Part shown: positions 9,534 through 19,573 of the stretch, one piece after another
Position numbering within the stretch: the first letter of the stretch is position 1
Layout: each line of letters opens with the position of its first letter
NCBI RefSeq assembly: GCF_019904155.1
Contig: NZ_JAHCMB010000159.1
Location: 39,104-103,103, forward strand
Source of the DNA: Paenibacillus sinensis
Lineage (GTDB): Bacteria; Bacillota; Bacilli; Paenibacillales; Paenibacillaceae
Reading direction: 5' to 3'
DNA length: 64,000 nucleotides
Position numbers and translations under genes: made by a program
The notes under the pieces: model-generated
Seen by the model: the letters and a program-made list of their open reading frames with translations, nothing else
What the model was told of the DNA's origin: nothing
The model's database searches: none

Positions 9534-11162
9534 ATGAACGTTGTACCGGAGCCTCTGCCGGGCGGACCGGCGCTCGCCCAAGCTTTCTTGAGGGGCGACG
9601 AGAAGGTGTCGCATTTATTCGGCGGAAGCTATCAGCATGCAAGTACCAGACAGGATCGTGCCGCCTGGCTGGACAGCCAAAGTGACAGCCGCGTGGATCG
9701 CAGCCGTCTGACGGAAGTACTGCGCAGCTATAACGCCAGATTCAATCATCATGAAGCGGTTCGGCGCTCACTGGATTTGCTGGAACAACCGGAGACGCTG
9801 GTGATCTCCGGCGGCCAGCAGGGCGGACTGTTCACCGGACCGCTGCTCGTCATTTATAAAGCCATAACCGCGATCATTGCTGCCAGGGAGGCGGCGGCGG
9901 AGCTCGGACGCCCTGTCGTGCCGGTCTTCTGGATCGCGGGCGAGGACCATGATTGGGATGAGGTCAATCATACATATGTGCTGGACCGGTCCGGAGAAGT
10001 GGTCAAGGTGAAGGTTGAGAGAGAGGATGCCGGGCGCAGCAGCGTCAGCTGCATCCAGGTGAGCGAGGAGGACTTCGCGAAGCCGCTTGAGCAGCTTGGG
10101 GAGCTGCTTCAGGAGAGCGAATTCAAGCAGGAGATCATGGAGCTGGCCACACATGCGGCACGGCATGGGAGCATGACTTCCGCGTTTGCCGGAATGCTCG
10201 GTGCTTTGCTCGGCCGATTCGGTCTGATACTGCTGGACTCGGCGGACCCAGCCCTGCGGGCGCTGGAGCAGCCGCAGTTCCGCGCGCTGATTGAGAGGAA
10301 CGACGATCTGGAAGCGGCATACCATAAGGCGGCGGATGATATCGTCAGCGGCGGACATGAGCTTCAGGCCGATGTGGCGGAGGGTGGCGCGAATCTCTTT
10401 TACATTCACGAGGGAATGCGGCTGCTTCTGGTCAAGAAGGATGGTCGTTTTACAGACCGCAAAGGGCGTGTGGCTTTCAGCAAGGAAGAGCTGTTGGACC
10501 TGCTGGAGAGACATCCCGAGCGCTTCAGCAACAATGTACTGACCCGTCCGCTGATGCAGGAGTATTTGCTTCCGGTCCTGGCAACGGTGCTCGGGCAGGG
10601 GGAGATTTCTTATTGGGGAATTACAGGACGGGCTTTCGCAGAGCTGAGCATGAAGATGCCGCCGATTCTGCCCCGGATGTCCTATACGGTCGTCGAAGGT
10701 ACGCTGCATAAGCATATGGAGAAATACGGGCTGATCTTTGAAGACGTGCGCGAAGGGCTGGAGGAGAAGAAGCGAAGCTGGCTGGAGGCTCAGGACGAGC
10801 TTCAGCTAAGCCGGAAATTTGACGAGATCAAAGTCTCCTTTGCTGCCATGTACGAACCGCTGATCGGGGAGATCGGCACTGTGCAGGCCGGACTGCTCAA
10901 GCTGGGCGCCGCCAACAAGGAGAAAATTCTGGACCAGATTGACTTCCTGGAGAGCAAGGTCATGACCGCAATGGCCAAGCAGAGCGAATCGGCGCTCCGG
11001 CAGTGGGAGCGGATTGAATGCTCGCTGATGCCGCTTGGCAGGCTGCAGGAAAGAGTCTACAATATCACGTATTATTTGAATAAATACGGTTTGTCCTGGC
11101 TGGAGCAGCTGCTGGAGCTGCCGGCAGACTACACCGGGGCTCACCGGGTCCTCTACATGTAA
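9534..11162 (+). CDS. bshC: Bacillithiol biosynthesis cysteine-adding enzyme BshC
   Basis: BshC joins cysteine to glucosaminyl-malate in the last step of bacillithiol synthesis, the low-molecular-weight thiol of many Firmicutes. The 542-residue length fits the family. Typical motifs are visible: [20 protein letters not shown] near residue 83, [17 protein letters not shown] near residue 130 and the C-terminal coiled coil around residues 430-490. Synteny agrees with Bacillus yllA, directly upstream of mraZ. Here S-adenosylhomocysteine hydrolase lies between bshC and mraZ. The start is an ATG at 9534 behind AGGAGG. A SigA promoter precedes it. Confidence 0.9.
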   Translation: MNVVPEPLPGGPALAQAFLRGDEKVSHLFGGSYQHASTRQDRAAWLDSQSDSRVDRSRLTEVLRSYNARFNHHEAVRRSLDLLEQPETLVISGGQQGGLFTGPLLVIYKAITAIIAAREAAAELGRPVVPVFWIAGEDHDWDEVNHTYVLDRSGEVVKVKVEREDAGRSSVSCIQVSEEDFAKPLEQLGELLQESEFKQEIMELATHAARHGSMTSAFAGMLGALLGRFGLILLDSADPALRALEQPQFRALIERNDDLEAAYHKAADDIVSGGHELQADVAEGGANLFYIHEGMRLLLVKKDGRFTDRKGRVAFSKEELLDLLERHPERFSNNVLTRPLMQEYLLPVLATVLGQGEISYWGITGRAFAELSMKMPPILPRMSYTVVEGTLHKHMEKYGLIFEDVREGLEEKKRSWLEAQDELQLSRKFDEIKVSFAAMYEPLIGEIGTVQAGLLKLGAANKEKILDQIDFLESKVMTAMAKQSESALRQWERIECSLMPLGRLQERVYNITYYLNKYGLSWLEQLLELPADYTGAHRVLYM

Positions 11163-11224
11163 CCGGCCGAAACGACGGCTATGCAAGACGCAAGTTCATC
11201 CCATCCGAAGCAGGAGGTACGTTC

Positions 11225-12496
11225 ATGAGTTCATTATCCCGGCAAAACAGTATTGTAGCCGATATGTCGCTCGCAGCCGAGGGACATCTCAAAATCGACT
11301 GGGTTCGCCAGCATATGCCTGTGCTGAACCGGATTCGCGAGCAGTTCGAGGCGGAGCAGCCGTTCAAGGGGCTGAAGGTCTCCATCACTCTTCATCTGGA
11401 AGCCAAAACGGCTTATCTGGCCAAGGTTGTTCAAGCCGGCGGCGCGGAAGTGACGATCACGGGCTCCAATCCGCTCTCGACGCAGGACGATGTCTGTGCG
11501 GCGCTTGTGGAGGACGGCATTACGGTATTCGCCAAATACAACCCGTCGCCTGAGGAATTCAAGGCGCTGAATATCAAGGCGCTGGAGAGCAAGCCTGATC
11601 TCATTATTGATGACGGCGGCGATTTTGCGACGTTGCTTCATTCGGAACGCCCTGATTTGATGGTGAATATTCGCGGCGGCGCGGAAGAAACCACTACCGG
11701 CATAATCCGGCTGAAGGCGCTGCAGAAGCAGGGCATCCTGACATTCCCGATGGTTGCCGTTAACGACGCGTACTGCAAGCATCTGTTCGACAACCGTTAC
11801 GGCACAGGCCAATCCGCCTGGGACGGTATTATCCGGACTACCAATCTCATGGTGGCGGGCAAGACGGTCGTCGTCGTCGGCTATGGCTGGTGCGGCAAGG
11901 GCGTGGCCATGCGGGCCAAAGGACTCGGAGCGGATGTTATTGTAGCGGAAGTGGATGCGATCAAAGCGGTGGAGGCTCATATGGACGGCTTCCATGTGAT
12001 GCCGATGGTGGAAGCTGCAAAGCTGGGCGATTTCTTCGTCACAGTTACCGGCGACAAATATGTCATCCGCGGCGAGCACTACGATGTGATGAAGGACGGG
12101 GCGATCCTCTGCAACGCCGGTCACTTCGATGTCGAAGTATGCAAGCCAGAGCTGGCCGAGCGCTCGGAATCCATCCGCACGGTTCGCAAGAACATTGAGG
12201 AGTACCGGATGAAGGATGGCCGCAAGCTGTATCTGCTCGCTGAAGGCCGCCTGGTCAACCTGGGCGCCGCGGACGGCCACCCGGCCGAAATCATGGATAT
12301 GACGTTCGCCCTTCAGGCGCTGTCGCTGAAATATGTCAATGACAACTACAAAACAATCGGAGTCAAGGTGGAAAATGTACCTTACGACCTGGATGAGCAG
12401 GTTGCCCGCTATAAGCTGGAGAGCATGGGTCTCGGCATTGATACATTGACACCTGAGCAGATTGCTTATCTGGACAGCTGGAATCTGAACGATTAA
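11225..12496 (+). CDS. ahcY: S-adenosylhomocysteine hydrolase
   Basis: Adenosylhomocysteinase splits S-adenosylhomocysteine reversibly to adenosine and homocysteine, recycling the by-product of methyltransferases. The 423-residue length is that of the shorter prokaryotic form. The NAD site is [19 protein letters not shown] (about residues 212-230); [18 protein letters not shown] and the [10 protein letters not shown] tail motif are typical. The start is an ATG at 11225 behind AGGAGG. It lies 62 bases after bshC with no terminator between, so they may share a transcript, and it ends at a strong hairpin. Classical Bacillus uses the Pfs/LuxS route instead, so this enzyme gives a direct route. 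An S-inosylhomocysteine substrate, as in some archaea, is a less likely alternative. Confidence 0.9.
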   Translation: MSSLSRQNSIVADMSLAAEGHLKIDWVRQHMPVLNRIREQFEAEQPFKGLKVSITLHLEAKTAYLAKVVQAGGAEVTITGSNPLSTQDDVCAALVEDGITVFAKYNPSPEEFKALNIKALESKPDLIIDDGGDFATLLHSERPDLMVNIRGGAEETTTGIIRLKALQKQGILTFPMVAVNDAYCKHLFDNRYGTGQSAWDGIIRTTNLMVAGKTVVVVGYGWCGKGVAMRAKGLGADVIVAEVDAIKAVEAHMDGFHVMPMVEAAKLGDFFVTVTGDKYVIRGEHYDVMKDGAILCNAGHFDVEVCKPELAERSESIRTVRKNIEEYRMKDGRKLYLLAEGRLVNLGAADGHPAEIMDMTFALQALSLKYVNDNYKTIGVKVENVPYDLDEQVARYKLESMGLGIDTLTPEQIAYLDSWNLND

Positions 12497-12516
12497 TGTA
12501 TAGACGGCTTCAAGCC

Positions 12517-12569
12517 AAAACGCAAAAAGTTCCCGCTCCTTGCAGGATGCGGGAACTTTTTGCGTTTTT
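12517..12569. terminator. Strong hairpin terminator after ahcY
   Basis: A perfect stem of about 20 bp (AAAACGCAAAAAGTTCCCGC and its complement) has a 12-base loop. It carries T-runs on both strands, so it could work in either direction. Confidence 0.9.
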
Positions 12570-13150
12570 CGGTAAACATCCGTTGCTTAAAAGTCGACGC
12601 CTTCCTCCTTGGACAACAAAAAATTACAAGCTATGCGCATGGGGATACCTTCTGTTTCAGCACTCAAGCTTATCCTAATTATACCCAATTATAATAGAAG
12701 AAAAAAATGGGAGTGCGGGATCTTTACCAGGATTCGCCACCATTTGCTTACCGTCGAGACATGTCGGGTCAATAGAGCGGAACCCCACATGGGGAGATAG
12801 CCACGGGGAATTTCAGGATGCTGCATGGAGATGGCCATACCCGTGCTCACCGGCATGCGCATAGTGCAGTTATGTCCGTGCTCACCGGCACATGCATCGT
12901 GCAGTCCTATCCGTCATTCCGCGCTGTGTACCCGCATCCGAGTGAGCCGGAGTTGAAGCATGTTACCAAGATACCGTTTTTCAGCCGAAACGGGTGGTAA
13001 TAGTTCCCAGGTTAATCATCGTCCGAACGCAGAAATACCCCTTGGGAAGGGCGTCGGACTGTACGAAACTACGCCAGTAAGGCTGATTTCACAGCGTGTG
13101 AAGAGAACGCGGATAAAATCCGTTCAGGAATAAATTTCCTAATTTCGGAA
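12570..13150. other. Long non-coding stretch with tandem repeat and hairpin
   Basis: No frame here has both a ribosome site and protein-like composition. It contains a 35-bp direct repeat (12841-12875 and 12876-12910, 28 of 35 positions identical) and a hairpin at about 13020-13059, where GTCCGA-A-CGC pairs with GCG-TCGGAC around a CCCTTGGGAAGG core. It ends just before the mraZ promoter. It could be a structured leader or small RNA; the family is not recognised. Confidence 0.4.
12841..12910. repeat. 35-bp imperfect tandem direct repeat (two units)
   Basis: Two adjacent units both begin CCGTGCTCACCGGCA and both contain GTGCAGT. They differ at 7 of 35 positions. A third, much weaker copy may begin at 12911. 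Confidence 0.7.
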
Positions 13151-13158
13151 AAAGGTTT

Positions 13159-13187
13159 TTGATTTTTACCGACGAATCTATTATGCT
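13159..13187 (+). promoter_or_regulatory. SigA promoter of mraZ (division and cell wall cluster)
   Basis: TTGATT at 13159-13164 and TATGCT at 13182-13187 are separated by 17 bases. The promoter sits directly upstream of the three MraZ-type boxes, so a bound MraZ would cover the transcription start. Confidence 0.65.
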
Positions 13188-13188
13188 T

Positions 13189-13218
13189 AAGTGGTGAAAA
13201 GTGGGGTAAAGTGGAGAC
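13189..13218 (+). promoter_or_regulatory. MraZ operator: three 10-bp direct repeats
   Basis: Three units starting AAGTGG repeat at exactly 10-bp spacing (13189, 13199, 13209). MraZ is known to bind tandem GTGG/TGGG-type boxes at one-turn spacing in front of its own gene. The spacing and position fit autoregulation of the cluster. Confidence 0.8.
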
Positions 13219-13245
13219 CAAAGGGAATTAGGGAGTGGGCAGCCT

Positions 13246-13683
13246 ATGTTTATGGGGGAATACCAGCATAGTGTTGACGATAAGGGACGGATTATCATTC
13301 CGGCCAAATTTCGTGAACTGCTCGGCATGTCCTTCGTGGCAACCCGGGGTCTTGATTCCTGTCTGTTCGTTTATCCCATGGAAGAATGGGCAATCATGGA
13401 ACAAAAGCTGAAAAGTCTGCCGCTGATGAAGTCCGACGCCCGCGCGTTCAGCCGCTTTTTTTTCTCGGGAGCGACCGAATGCCAGTGGGACAAGCAGGGC
13501 CGGGTTACACTGCCGGCCAATTTGAGAGAGTATGCGAAACTTGATAAGGACTGTGTCATTCTTGGCGTTTCGAACCGGGTGGAAATCTGGAACAAAGAGC
13601 TTTGGGAGCAGTACTTCGGGCAGTCGGAGGCGTCTTTTAACGAGATTGCCGAGAAGCTGGTGGATTTCAACTTTGAATTTTAG
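13246..13683 (+). CDS. mraZ: Transcriptional regulator MraZ
   Basis: A 145-residue protein made of two SpoVT/AbrB-like halves, each with the DxxxR signature: [16 protein letters not shown] (about residues 9-24) and [16 protein letters not shown] (about 82-97). MraZ forms a ring of many subunits that binds its operator and adjusts expression of the division and cell wall cluster. Length and position at the head of the cluster are typical. The start is an ATG at 13246 after AGGGAGTGGG; a second in-frame ATG follows two codons later. It is autoregulated through the triple repeat upstream, by family knowledge. Confidence 0.95.
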   Translation: MFMGEYQHSVDDKGRIIIPAKFRELLGMSFVATRGLDSCLFVYPMEEWAIMEQKLKSLPLMKSDARAFSRFFFSGATECQWDKQGRVTLPANLREYAKLDKDCVILGVSNRVEIWNKELWEQYFGQSEASFNEIAEKLVDFNFEF

Positions 13684-13717
13684 CCTAATAACGATTACTG
13701 CCCTGGAGGGATGAAGC

Positions 13718-14671
13718 TTGTTTCACCACATCACGGTTCTGAAGGAAGAGGCAACGGAAGGTCTTAACATCAGGGAGGATGGCATTTATGTGGACTGCAC
13801 GCTTGGCGGAGCGGGCCACAGCTCCCTGATTGCCTCACGCCTTGGGGACAAGGGCCGGCTGATCGCGTTCGATCAGGACGACTGGGCGCTGGATAACGCC
13901 AAGGAGAAGCTGGCTGGTTACATGGACAGGGTTACGCTCGTCAGGAGCAATTTCCGCTTCCTGGAGGAAGAGCTTAAGTCCCTGCCTGAAGTCCCACAGA
14001 AAGACGGAGTTCCCCAAGTAGACGGCATACTGTTCGACCTTGGCGTGTCCTCCCCGCAGTTCGACGAAGCGGAGCGCGGCTTCAGTTACAATCACGACGC
14101 CCCGCTCGATATGCGGATGGACCGGGAAGCATCCCTGACTGCATCGGACATTGTAAACACATGGCCGGAGCAGGAAATCGCACGCGTTCTGTTCCAATAC
14201 GGCGAGGAGAAGTTCTCCAGACGGATTGCGGGAAGAATTATTGAGCGCAGGGCACAGTGTCCTATTAATAGCACGGGGGAACTAGCCGATATTATCAAAG
14301 AGGCAATTCCCGCTGCAACGCGGCGAACCGGCGGTCATCCCGCCAAACGGAGCTTTCAGGGGCTTCGAATCGCCGTGAATGATGAATTGGGCGCTTTTGA
14401 AGAGGCTCTGCACGCATCCGTGCGATGTCTGTCCCCGGGAGGCCGCGTGTCCGTCATTACGTTCCATTCGCTGGAGGATCGGATCTGCAAGCAGATTCTG
14501 AACAGCTATGTCAGCCGCTGCACCTGCCCGCCGGATTTTCCGGTCTGCGTGTGCGGCGGCGAAGGACAGATGAAGCTGGTCAACCGCAAGCCGATCACGC
14601 CAAGCGAAGAAGAGCTGGATGCCAATCCGCGTGCCCGTTCAGCCAAGCTGCGCATTGCTGAAAAATTGTAA
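13718..14671 (+). CDS. rsmH: 16S rRNA (cytosine-1402-N4) methyltransferase
   Basis: RsmH (MraW) methylates N4 of C1402 in 16S rRNA using S-adenosylmethionine, tuning the ribosomal P site. The 317-residue protein shows the SAM motif [18 protein letters not shown] (about residues 26-43), the [18 protein letters not shown] block (about 109-126), and [17 protein letters not shown] near 211. The Cys-rich [12 protein letters not shown] segment near 271 is common in this family. The start is a TTG at 13718 behind CTGGAGGG. It is 35 bases after mraZ, within the cluster operon. Confidence 0.95.
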   Translation: MFHHITVLKEEATEGLNIREDGIYVDCTLGGAGHSSLIASRLGDKGRLIAFDQDDWALDNAKEKLAGYMDRVTLVRSNFRFLEEELKSLPEVPQKDGVPQVDGILFDLGVSSPQFDEAERGFSYNHDAPLDMRMDREASLTASDIVNTWPEQEIARVLFQYGEEKFSRRIAGRIIERRAQCPINSTGELADIIKEAIPAATRRTGGHPAKRSFQGLRIAVNDELGAFEEALHASVRCLSPGGRVSVITFHSLEDRICKQILNSYVSRCTCPPDFPVCVCGGEGQMKLVNRKPITPSEEELDANPRARSAKLRIAEKL

Positions 14672-14694
14672 TAGACGAAAAGGAGAGTCGAAGG

Positions 14695-15084
14695 ATGGCC
14701 TATACCCGCGGCAATTTGGCTGTAGAGCAGCAAAGAGAACCGAAACAAAATCCGCGCTACCGCGAAAAGACAAAGGTTGTCACAAGGCGCACTTCACTTC
14801 CGCTTCAGGAGAAGCTGCTGTATCTGCTGACTCTTGGGCTGTTTGTCATCGTGGGGACCGTCCTGGTATGGCGTTACGTCCACATTTATGATTTGAACAA
14901 GCAGGCGCAGTTGCTCGACTCGAAAATTTCCACCGCCAAGAAGCAGATCGCAGTCTACCAGAAGCAGAAGCAGGATTTGGAACAGCAGGTGCCCGCCAAG
15001 GCTCGCTCCTGGGGCTGGGTGTCTCCTACCGACGAGAAGACAATCTTCGTCCCGCGCGACGTGTCCTATACCGATGACAAGTAG
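14695..15084 (+). CDS. ftsL: Cell division protein FtsL
   Basis: A 129-residue bitopic membrane protein: a basic cytoplasmic N-terminus of about 38 residues, one membrane helix (LLYLLTLGLFVIVGTVLVW, about residues 41-60), and an extracytoplasmic coiled coil (QAQLLDSKISTAKKQIAVYQ and on). FtsL joins DivIB and DivIC in the complex that activates septal wall synthesis. Sequence conservation is low in this family, so the call rests on topology and position between rsmH and the PBP gene. The start is an ATG at 14695 after AAGGAGAG. Confidence 0.85.
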   Translation: MAYTRGNLAVEQQREPKQNPRYREKTKVVTRRTSLPLQEKLLYLLTLGLFVIVGTVLVWRYVHIYDLNKQAQLLDSKISTAKKQIAVYQKQKQDLEQQVPAKARSWGWVSPTDEKTIFVPRDVSYTDDK

Positions 15085-15129
15085 CCGATGAGCCGTCAGT
15101 TAAGCGAAAAAAAGTTGTGAGGTTTGCGA

Positions 15130-17469
15130 ATGGTGAAAAGAATAAAGCTTCGATCGCTGTTTATAGGGGGATGTATTACCCTCTTTTTTCTTGTTCTGGT
15201 CGGAAGGGTATTCTGGATTCAGGTGCTGCAGAGCGACTTCTGGCAGCAGAAAGCCAGTGAGACCTGGGCGCATAAATCGATCATCAAGGCCCAGCGCGGA
15301 GAGATTACCGACCGCAATGGCACGGTTCTAGCAAGTGACGTGCCCGCCTATACCATTGTCATCGATCCGGAAGTTATACATACGCAGGGCATCCGGGACG
15401 AGGTGGTGCAGGGGCTTCACGAGATTTTGAACAAGCCGGTATCCGAGCTGGAGAAGCTGGTTGACGCCAAAGACGAGAAGGGCAACTTTTGGAAAAGCCG
15501 CGAGGTCCGCAATGAAGGCTGGAAGGTAGATCAGACCGTTGTCGACAAGGTGATTGCTCTTCGCGACAAGATCGAGAAGGAGCACGGAATCCGTGAGACG
15601 GGGATCGGCTATGTCAGCGACCAGAAGCGTTATTATCCGAAGAATTCATTGGCTGCGCATGTACTGGGCTACACGGACCGGGAGGGCAATGCCGTAGCGG
15701 GCCTTGAGGCTTTTTACGACGAGCAGCTCAAAGGCACCGATGGTTCCCTCAACTATCAGAGCGACGGGAACGGTGTGAAGCTTCCCAATGGGGATGAAAC
15801 GTACAAGCCGGTCGTGAACGGCGATAACCTGAAGCTTTCGCTCGACAGCACAATTCAGTATTATATCGAAAATGCGATGAAGGAAGCGTATGATCAATAT
15901 CATCCCAAGACCATGACTGTCATCGCTGCCGATCCGAATACAATGGAGATTCTGGGCATGGCTAATCTGCCGACCTTCAATCCCAATGAGTATGGGGCGA
16001 CGCAGGATCAGGGTGACTTTTACAATCATGCGGTCAAATCGATTTATGAGCCAGGCTCGACCTTCAAAATCGTGACTTTGGCCGGGACCGTTCAGGAGAA
16101 GCTGTTCAATCCGAATGCAACGTTCATGTCAGGCTCTATCCGGATCAAAGGTTACAGCAAACCGCTGCATGATATCAACCGCTCCGGCTGGGGAACGATC
16201 AGCTATCTGGAAGGCGTTAAGCGTTCCTCCAACGTAGCTTTTGTCAAATTAGGTTACGAGATGCTGGGCAGAGACCGCCTGGTTCAATATATCAGGGACT
16301 TCGGCTTTGATACCAAGACCGGTATCGACCTCCCCGGCGAAGCCAAGGGCGTTCTCACTCCTCATTACAATGTGGAATATGCAACCCTGGCATACGGTCA
16401 CGGCAAGGTACAGGTTACGCCTATCCAGCAGCTCGCCGCCGTCTCGGCGGTAGCCAACGGCGGGAAGTTGATGAAACCGTATCTAGTCAAGGAAATTGAC
16501 GATCCCAACACCGGCAAGGTGACTGTCACCAAGCCCGAGGTGGTGCGGCAGGTTCTCACCGAAGAGAGCGCCAAGCAGACCGGCCTCTATCTGGAGCAGG
16601 TCGTAGCTGACCAGACGATAGGCACTGGTCGTCATGCCTATATCGAGGGCTATCGGGTAGCCGGCAAGACTGGTACGGCTGTCAAGCCGGATGGGAAGGG
16701 CGGGTATGATTACACGAAGAATGTGGTATCATTCATCGGCTATGCGCCGGTGAACGATCCAAAGATCGCTGTCATCGTCATTATCGACGACCCGCAAACC
16801 GAGCTTGGCGGTGGCGGAGTAGCTGCACCAATCTTCCAGAAGATCGTGTCCCAGTCGCTGGAGTATATGGGAGTGCCCAAGACATACACCGATCAAGAGA
16901 AGAAGACCAAGAACCAGACGGAAGCGGCTGTTACGCGCAAGGCCCCGGATCTGACTGGCCAGACGATGAAATCGGCCAGACAACAGCTGCTGAATCAGGG
17001 CTTCGATTTCGAGAGCGTAGGCTCCGGCGACAAGGTGATCAGCCAATATCCGGAGGCTGGAACGGCTCTTGTGACGGGTCAGAAGGTGTATCTGCTCAGC
17101 GAGCAGACCGATAACCCTTCCATTCCGGACCTGAAGGGCGCATCGCTTCGCGATGCTCTGGAAATTCTGAGCCTGCTTAAGGTCGGAATCCAGGTGAGCG
17201 GCGAGGGTTATGTAACCGAACAGTCTGTGACCCAGAAGAATGGTAAGGCGGAAGTAACCCTTACGCTGAAGCCATACGGTCAGGAAGAAGCCAAGGCAGA
17301 GGCCACCGGAGACGATACCGGAGCAGGCGGCGGTGATGGTAAAGGAAGCGCAGGCGCTGCGGATAATGGCGCAAATGCTTCAGTGAATGGTGCTGCCGCA
17401 GATCCATCTTCCGGAAAAGGCTCTGTCAGCAATGAGGCCGCGAACGCGCCCGCCACGACGACGAACTAG
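15130..17469 (+). CDS. pbpB: Penicillin-binding protein 2B (septal transpeptidase)
   Basis: A class B PBP of 779 residues that crosslinks septal peptidoglycan. It has an N-terminal membrane helix (residues about 10-30), a PBP dimerisation domain, and a transpeptidase domain with the active-site STFK (in EPGSTFKIV, about residue 313), SSN (RSSNVAFVKLG) and KTGTA (about residue 515). Two PASTA domains follow (starting APDLTGQT near 600 and IPDLKGAS near 660), then a Gly/Ala/Asn-rich tail. Two PASTA domains distinguish it from the adjacent SpoVD, as in Bacillus. I prefer ATG 15130, seven bases after GTGAGG, over the in-frame TTG at 15124. Confidence 0.9.
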   Translation: MVKRIKLRSLFIGGCITLFFLVLVGRVFWIQVLQSDFWQQKASETWAHKSIIKAQRGEITDRNGTVLASDVPAYTIVIDPEVIHTQGIRDEVVQGLHEILNKPVSELEKLVDAKDEKGNFWKSREVRNEGWKVDQTVVDKVIALRDKIEKEHGIRETGIGYVSDQKRYYPKNSLAAHVLGYTDREGNAVAGLEAFYDEQLKGTDGSLNYQSDGNGVKLPNGDETYKPVVNGDNLKLSLDSTIQYYIENAMKEAYDQYHPKTMTVIAADPNTMEILGMANLPTFNPNEYGATQDQGDFYNHAVKSIYEPGSTFKIVTLAGTVQEKLFNPNATFMSGSIRIKGYSKPLHDINRSGWGTISYLEGVKRSSNVAFVKLGYEMLGRDRLVQYIRDFGFDTKTGIDLPGEAKGVLTPHYNVEYATLAYGHGKVQVTPIQQLAAVSAVANGGKLMKPYLVKEIDDPNTGKVTVTKPEVVRQVLTEESAKQTGLYLEQVVADQTIGTGRHAYIEGYRVAGKTGTAVKPDGKGGYDYTKNVVSFIGYAPVNDPKIAVIVIIDDPQTELGGGGVAAPIFQKIVSQSLEYMGVPKTYTDQEKKTKNQTEAAVTRKAPDLTGQTMKSARQQLLNQGFDFESVGSGDKVISQYPEAGTALVTGQKVYLLSEQTDNPSIPDLKGASLRDALEILSLLKVGIQVSGEGYVTEQSVTQKNGKAEVTLTLKPYGQEEAKAEATGDDTGAGGGDGKGSAGAADNGANASVNGAAADPSSGKGSVSNEAANAPATTTN

Positions 17470-17575
17470 GCTTGTTCTAACCTCGGTTTGTCCCGAATAG
17501 CATGGAGACAAGGATAAACGCCTGAAGACGTCTATTCAAGAAGCCATGTCTATTTGCGGAAAGCGGGGTTGACGT

Positions 17576-19501
17576 ATGAAAGTGTCGAAAATCATGTCGC
17601 GGCGGCGCATGCTGTGGACGTTGCTCGGGCTTGCCGTGCTGTTCGTGGCTCTGGCTCTGCGCCTGGCTTATGTTCAGCTGGCCGAAGGCGAAGAGTTGAC
17701 CGCGAAGGCGGAGGATTCATGGCGCCGGAACATCCCGTTCACGGCGAAGCGGGGCGAGATTATGGACCGGAACGGGACGAAGCTCGCTTACAATGTCAGT
17801 TCGCCTACCATCTATGCCATCCCGGTCCAGGTCAAGGACAAGGGAGGGACGGCACAGAAGCTGGCTCCCCTGCTTGGAATGACGCAAGAGAAGCTGGTTA
17901 CCCTTTTATCCAAGAGAGAATCCACGGTGAGACTGCAGCCCGGCGGACGCAAAATTACGATGGAGCTTGCCGGAAGCATTCGTGATTTGCAGCTGCCGGG
18001 CATCGTTGTTGCCGAAGACAGCAAGCGGTTCTATCCATACGGGGATCTTGCCGCGCATATTTTGGGGTTCACGGGAATCGACAACCAGGGGATAACCGGG
18101 ATCGAGACCGTCTATGACAAGCTGCTGAAAGGGATCGGCGGGAACATTTCGTATCTCTCCGACGCCGGCGGCGGGCTGATGCCCGGCTCTTCGGAGAAAT
18201 ACGCGGAGCCGCAGGACGGACTGAATCTGGAGCTGACGATCGACAAGCAGATTCAATCGATTATGGAGCGCGAGCTGGATCAGGCCATGGTGAAGTATCA
18301 GGCCAACGCCAGCTGGGCAATCGCGATGAACCCGAAGAACGGGGAGATACTGGCCATGGCCAGCCGTCCGGGCTATGAGCCGGGGCAGTACAAGGAATAC
18401 GATTCATCGATCTATAACCGGGACTTGCCGATCTGGATGACGTACGAGCCCGGTTCGACCTTCAAGATTATCACGCTGGCCGCCGCGCTCAACGAGCACA
18501 AGGTGGATCTGCAGAACGACCGCTTCTTCGATCCGGGCTATATCGAGGTCGGCGGGGCGAAGCTGCGCTGCTGGAAGAAAGGCGGCCACGGCAGCGAGAC
18601 ATTCCTGCAGGTTGTCGAGAATTCCTGTAACCCGGGCTTTGTCGTACTGGGCCAGCGGCTCGGTAAGGATACACTGTTTCAGTACATCCGCAACTTCGGC
18701 TTCGGCAGCAAAACAGGGATCGACCTGAACGGCGAGGAGAATGGCATCCTGTTCAAACCGTCCAAGGTTGGTCCTGTAGAGCTGGCGACGACAGCTTTCG
18801 GCCAAGGCGTCTCGGTGACGCCGATCCAGCAGATTGCAGCAGTGTCGGCCGCCATTAACGGAGGCAAGCTCTATAAGCCGCATGTCGCCAAGGCATGGAT
18901 CAACCCGGACACCGGAGCTACGGTGTCGGAGGTCAAGCCGGAGCTTGTGCGGCAGGTCATCTCCGAAGACACCTCCAAGAAGGTGCGCGAAGCGCTGGAG
19001 AGCGTCGTTGCCAAAGGTACGGGCCGTCCGGCCTTTATCGACGGCTACCGGGTCGGTGGCAAGACCGGTACCGCACAGAAGGTCGTGAACGGCCGGTACT
19101 CCGCGTCGGAGCATATTGTATCCTTCGTCGGCTTCGCGCCGGCAGATGATCCCCAAATCGTTGTGTACACGGCCGTCGATAACCCGAAGGGCATCCAGTT
19201 CGGCGGCGTTGTCGCCGCGCCAATCGTGCAGAGCATCCTGGAGGATTCGCTGCATTATATGAAAGTACCGCAGCGGACCGATCAGCTCGCCAAAGTCTAC
19301 AAGTACGGCGAGACGCCAATCGATACCGTGCCGGATCTCGTAGGGGCGTCGGTTCAGGATATTTACGAGGATATGAACATGAACTTCAACCTGGTCCGCT
19401 CCGGAACCGGCGATACGGTGATCAACCAGGCGCCCAAGGCGGGAACGCGGATGGAGCGCGGTTCAACGATCCGGATTTATATGGGCGCATCAAGTCCATA
19501 A
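17576..19501 (+). CDS. spoVD: Sporulation-specific penicillin-binding protein SpoVD
   Basis: A class B PBP of 641 residues used for spore cortex synthesis. It has a membrane anchor (WTLLGLAVLFVALALRLAY, about residues 13-31), a dimerisation domain, and a transpeptidase domain with STFK (in YEPGSTFKII, near residue 297), SCN (VENSCNPGF, near 349) and KTGTA (near 501). A single C-terminal PASTA domain (VPDLVGASVQDIYEDM) follows, the arrangement of SpoVD rather than PBP2B. The start is the ATG at 17576. It follows pbpB by 106 bases. SpoVD works with the SEDS protein SpoVE encoded further down the cluster. Mother-cell expression is expected, but I could not identify a SigE promoter with confidence. 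Confidence 0.9.
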   Translation: MKVSKIMSRRRMLWTLLGLAVLFVALALRLAYVQLAEGEELTAKAEDSWRRNIPFTAKRGEIMDRNGTKLAYNVSSPTIYAIPVQVKDKGGTAQKLAPLLGMTQEKLVTLLSKRESTVRLQPGGRKITMELAGSIRDLQLPGIVVAEDSKRFYPYGDLAAHILGFTGIDNQGITGIETVYDKLLKGIGGNISYLSDAGGGLMPGSSEKYAEPQDGLNLELTIDKQIQSIMERELDQAMVKYQANASWAIAMNPKNGEILAMASRPGYEPGQYKEYDSSIYNRDLPIWMTYEPGSTFKIITLAAALNEHKVDLQNDRFFDPGYIEVGGAKLRCWKKGGHGSETFLQVVENSCNPGFVVLGQRLGKDTLFQYIRNFGFGSKTGIDLNGEENGILFKPSKVGPVELATTAFGQGVSVTPIQQIAAVSAAINGGKLYKPHVAKAWINPDTGATVSEVKPELVRQVISEDTSKKVREALESVVAKGTGRPAFIDGYRVGGKTGTAQKVVNGRYSASEHIVSFVGFAPADDPQIVVYTAVDNPKGIQFGGVVAAPIVQSILEDSLHYMKVPQRTDQLAKVYKYGETPIDTVPDLVGASVQDIYEDMNMNFNLVRSGTGDTVINQAPKAGTRMERGSTIRIYMGASSP

Positions 19502-19573
19502 TGTTAGATAGAACGTATGACAGATTGAATGAAGAAGAAACGTGATCTGAATCAGTAGAGCGAGGGATTGAAC

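Noticed and set aside
12961..13010. T-box-like GGGTGGTAATAG in the gap before mraZ
   Set aside because: It departs from the T-box core (no CGCG), there is no specifier stem, and the next gene is not amino-acid related.
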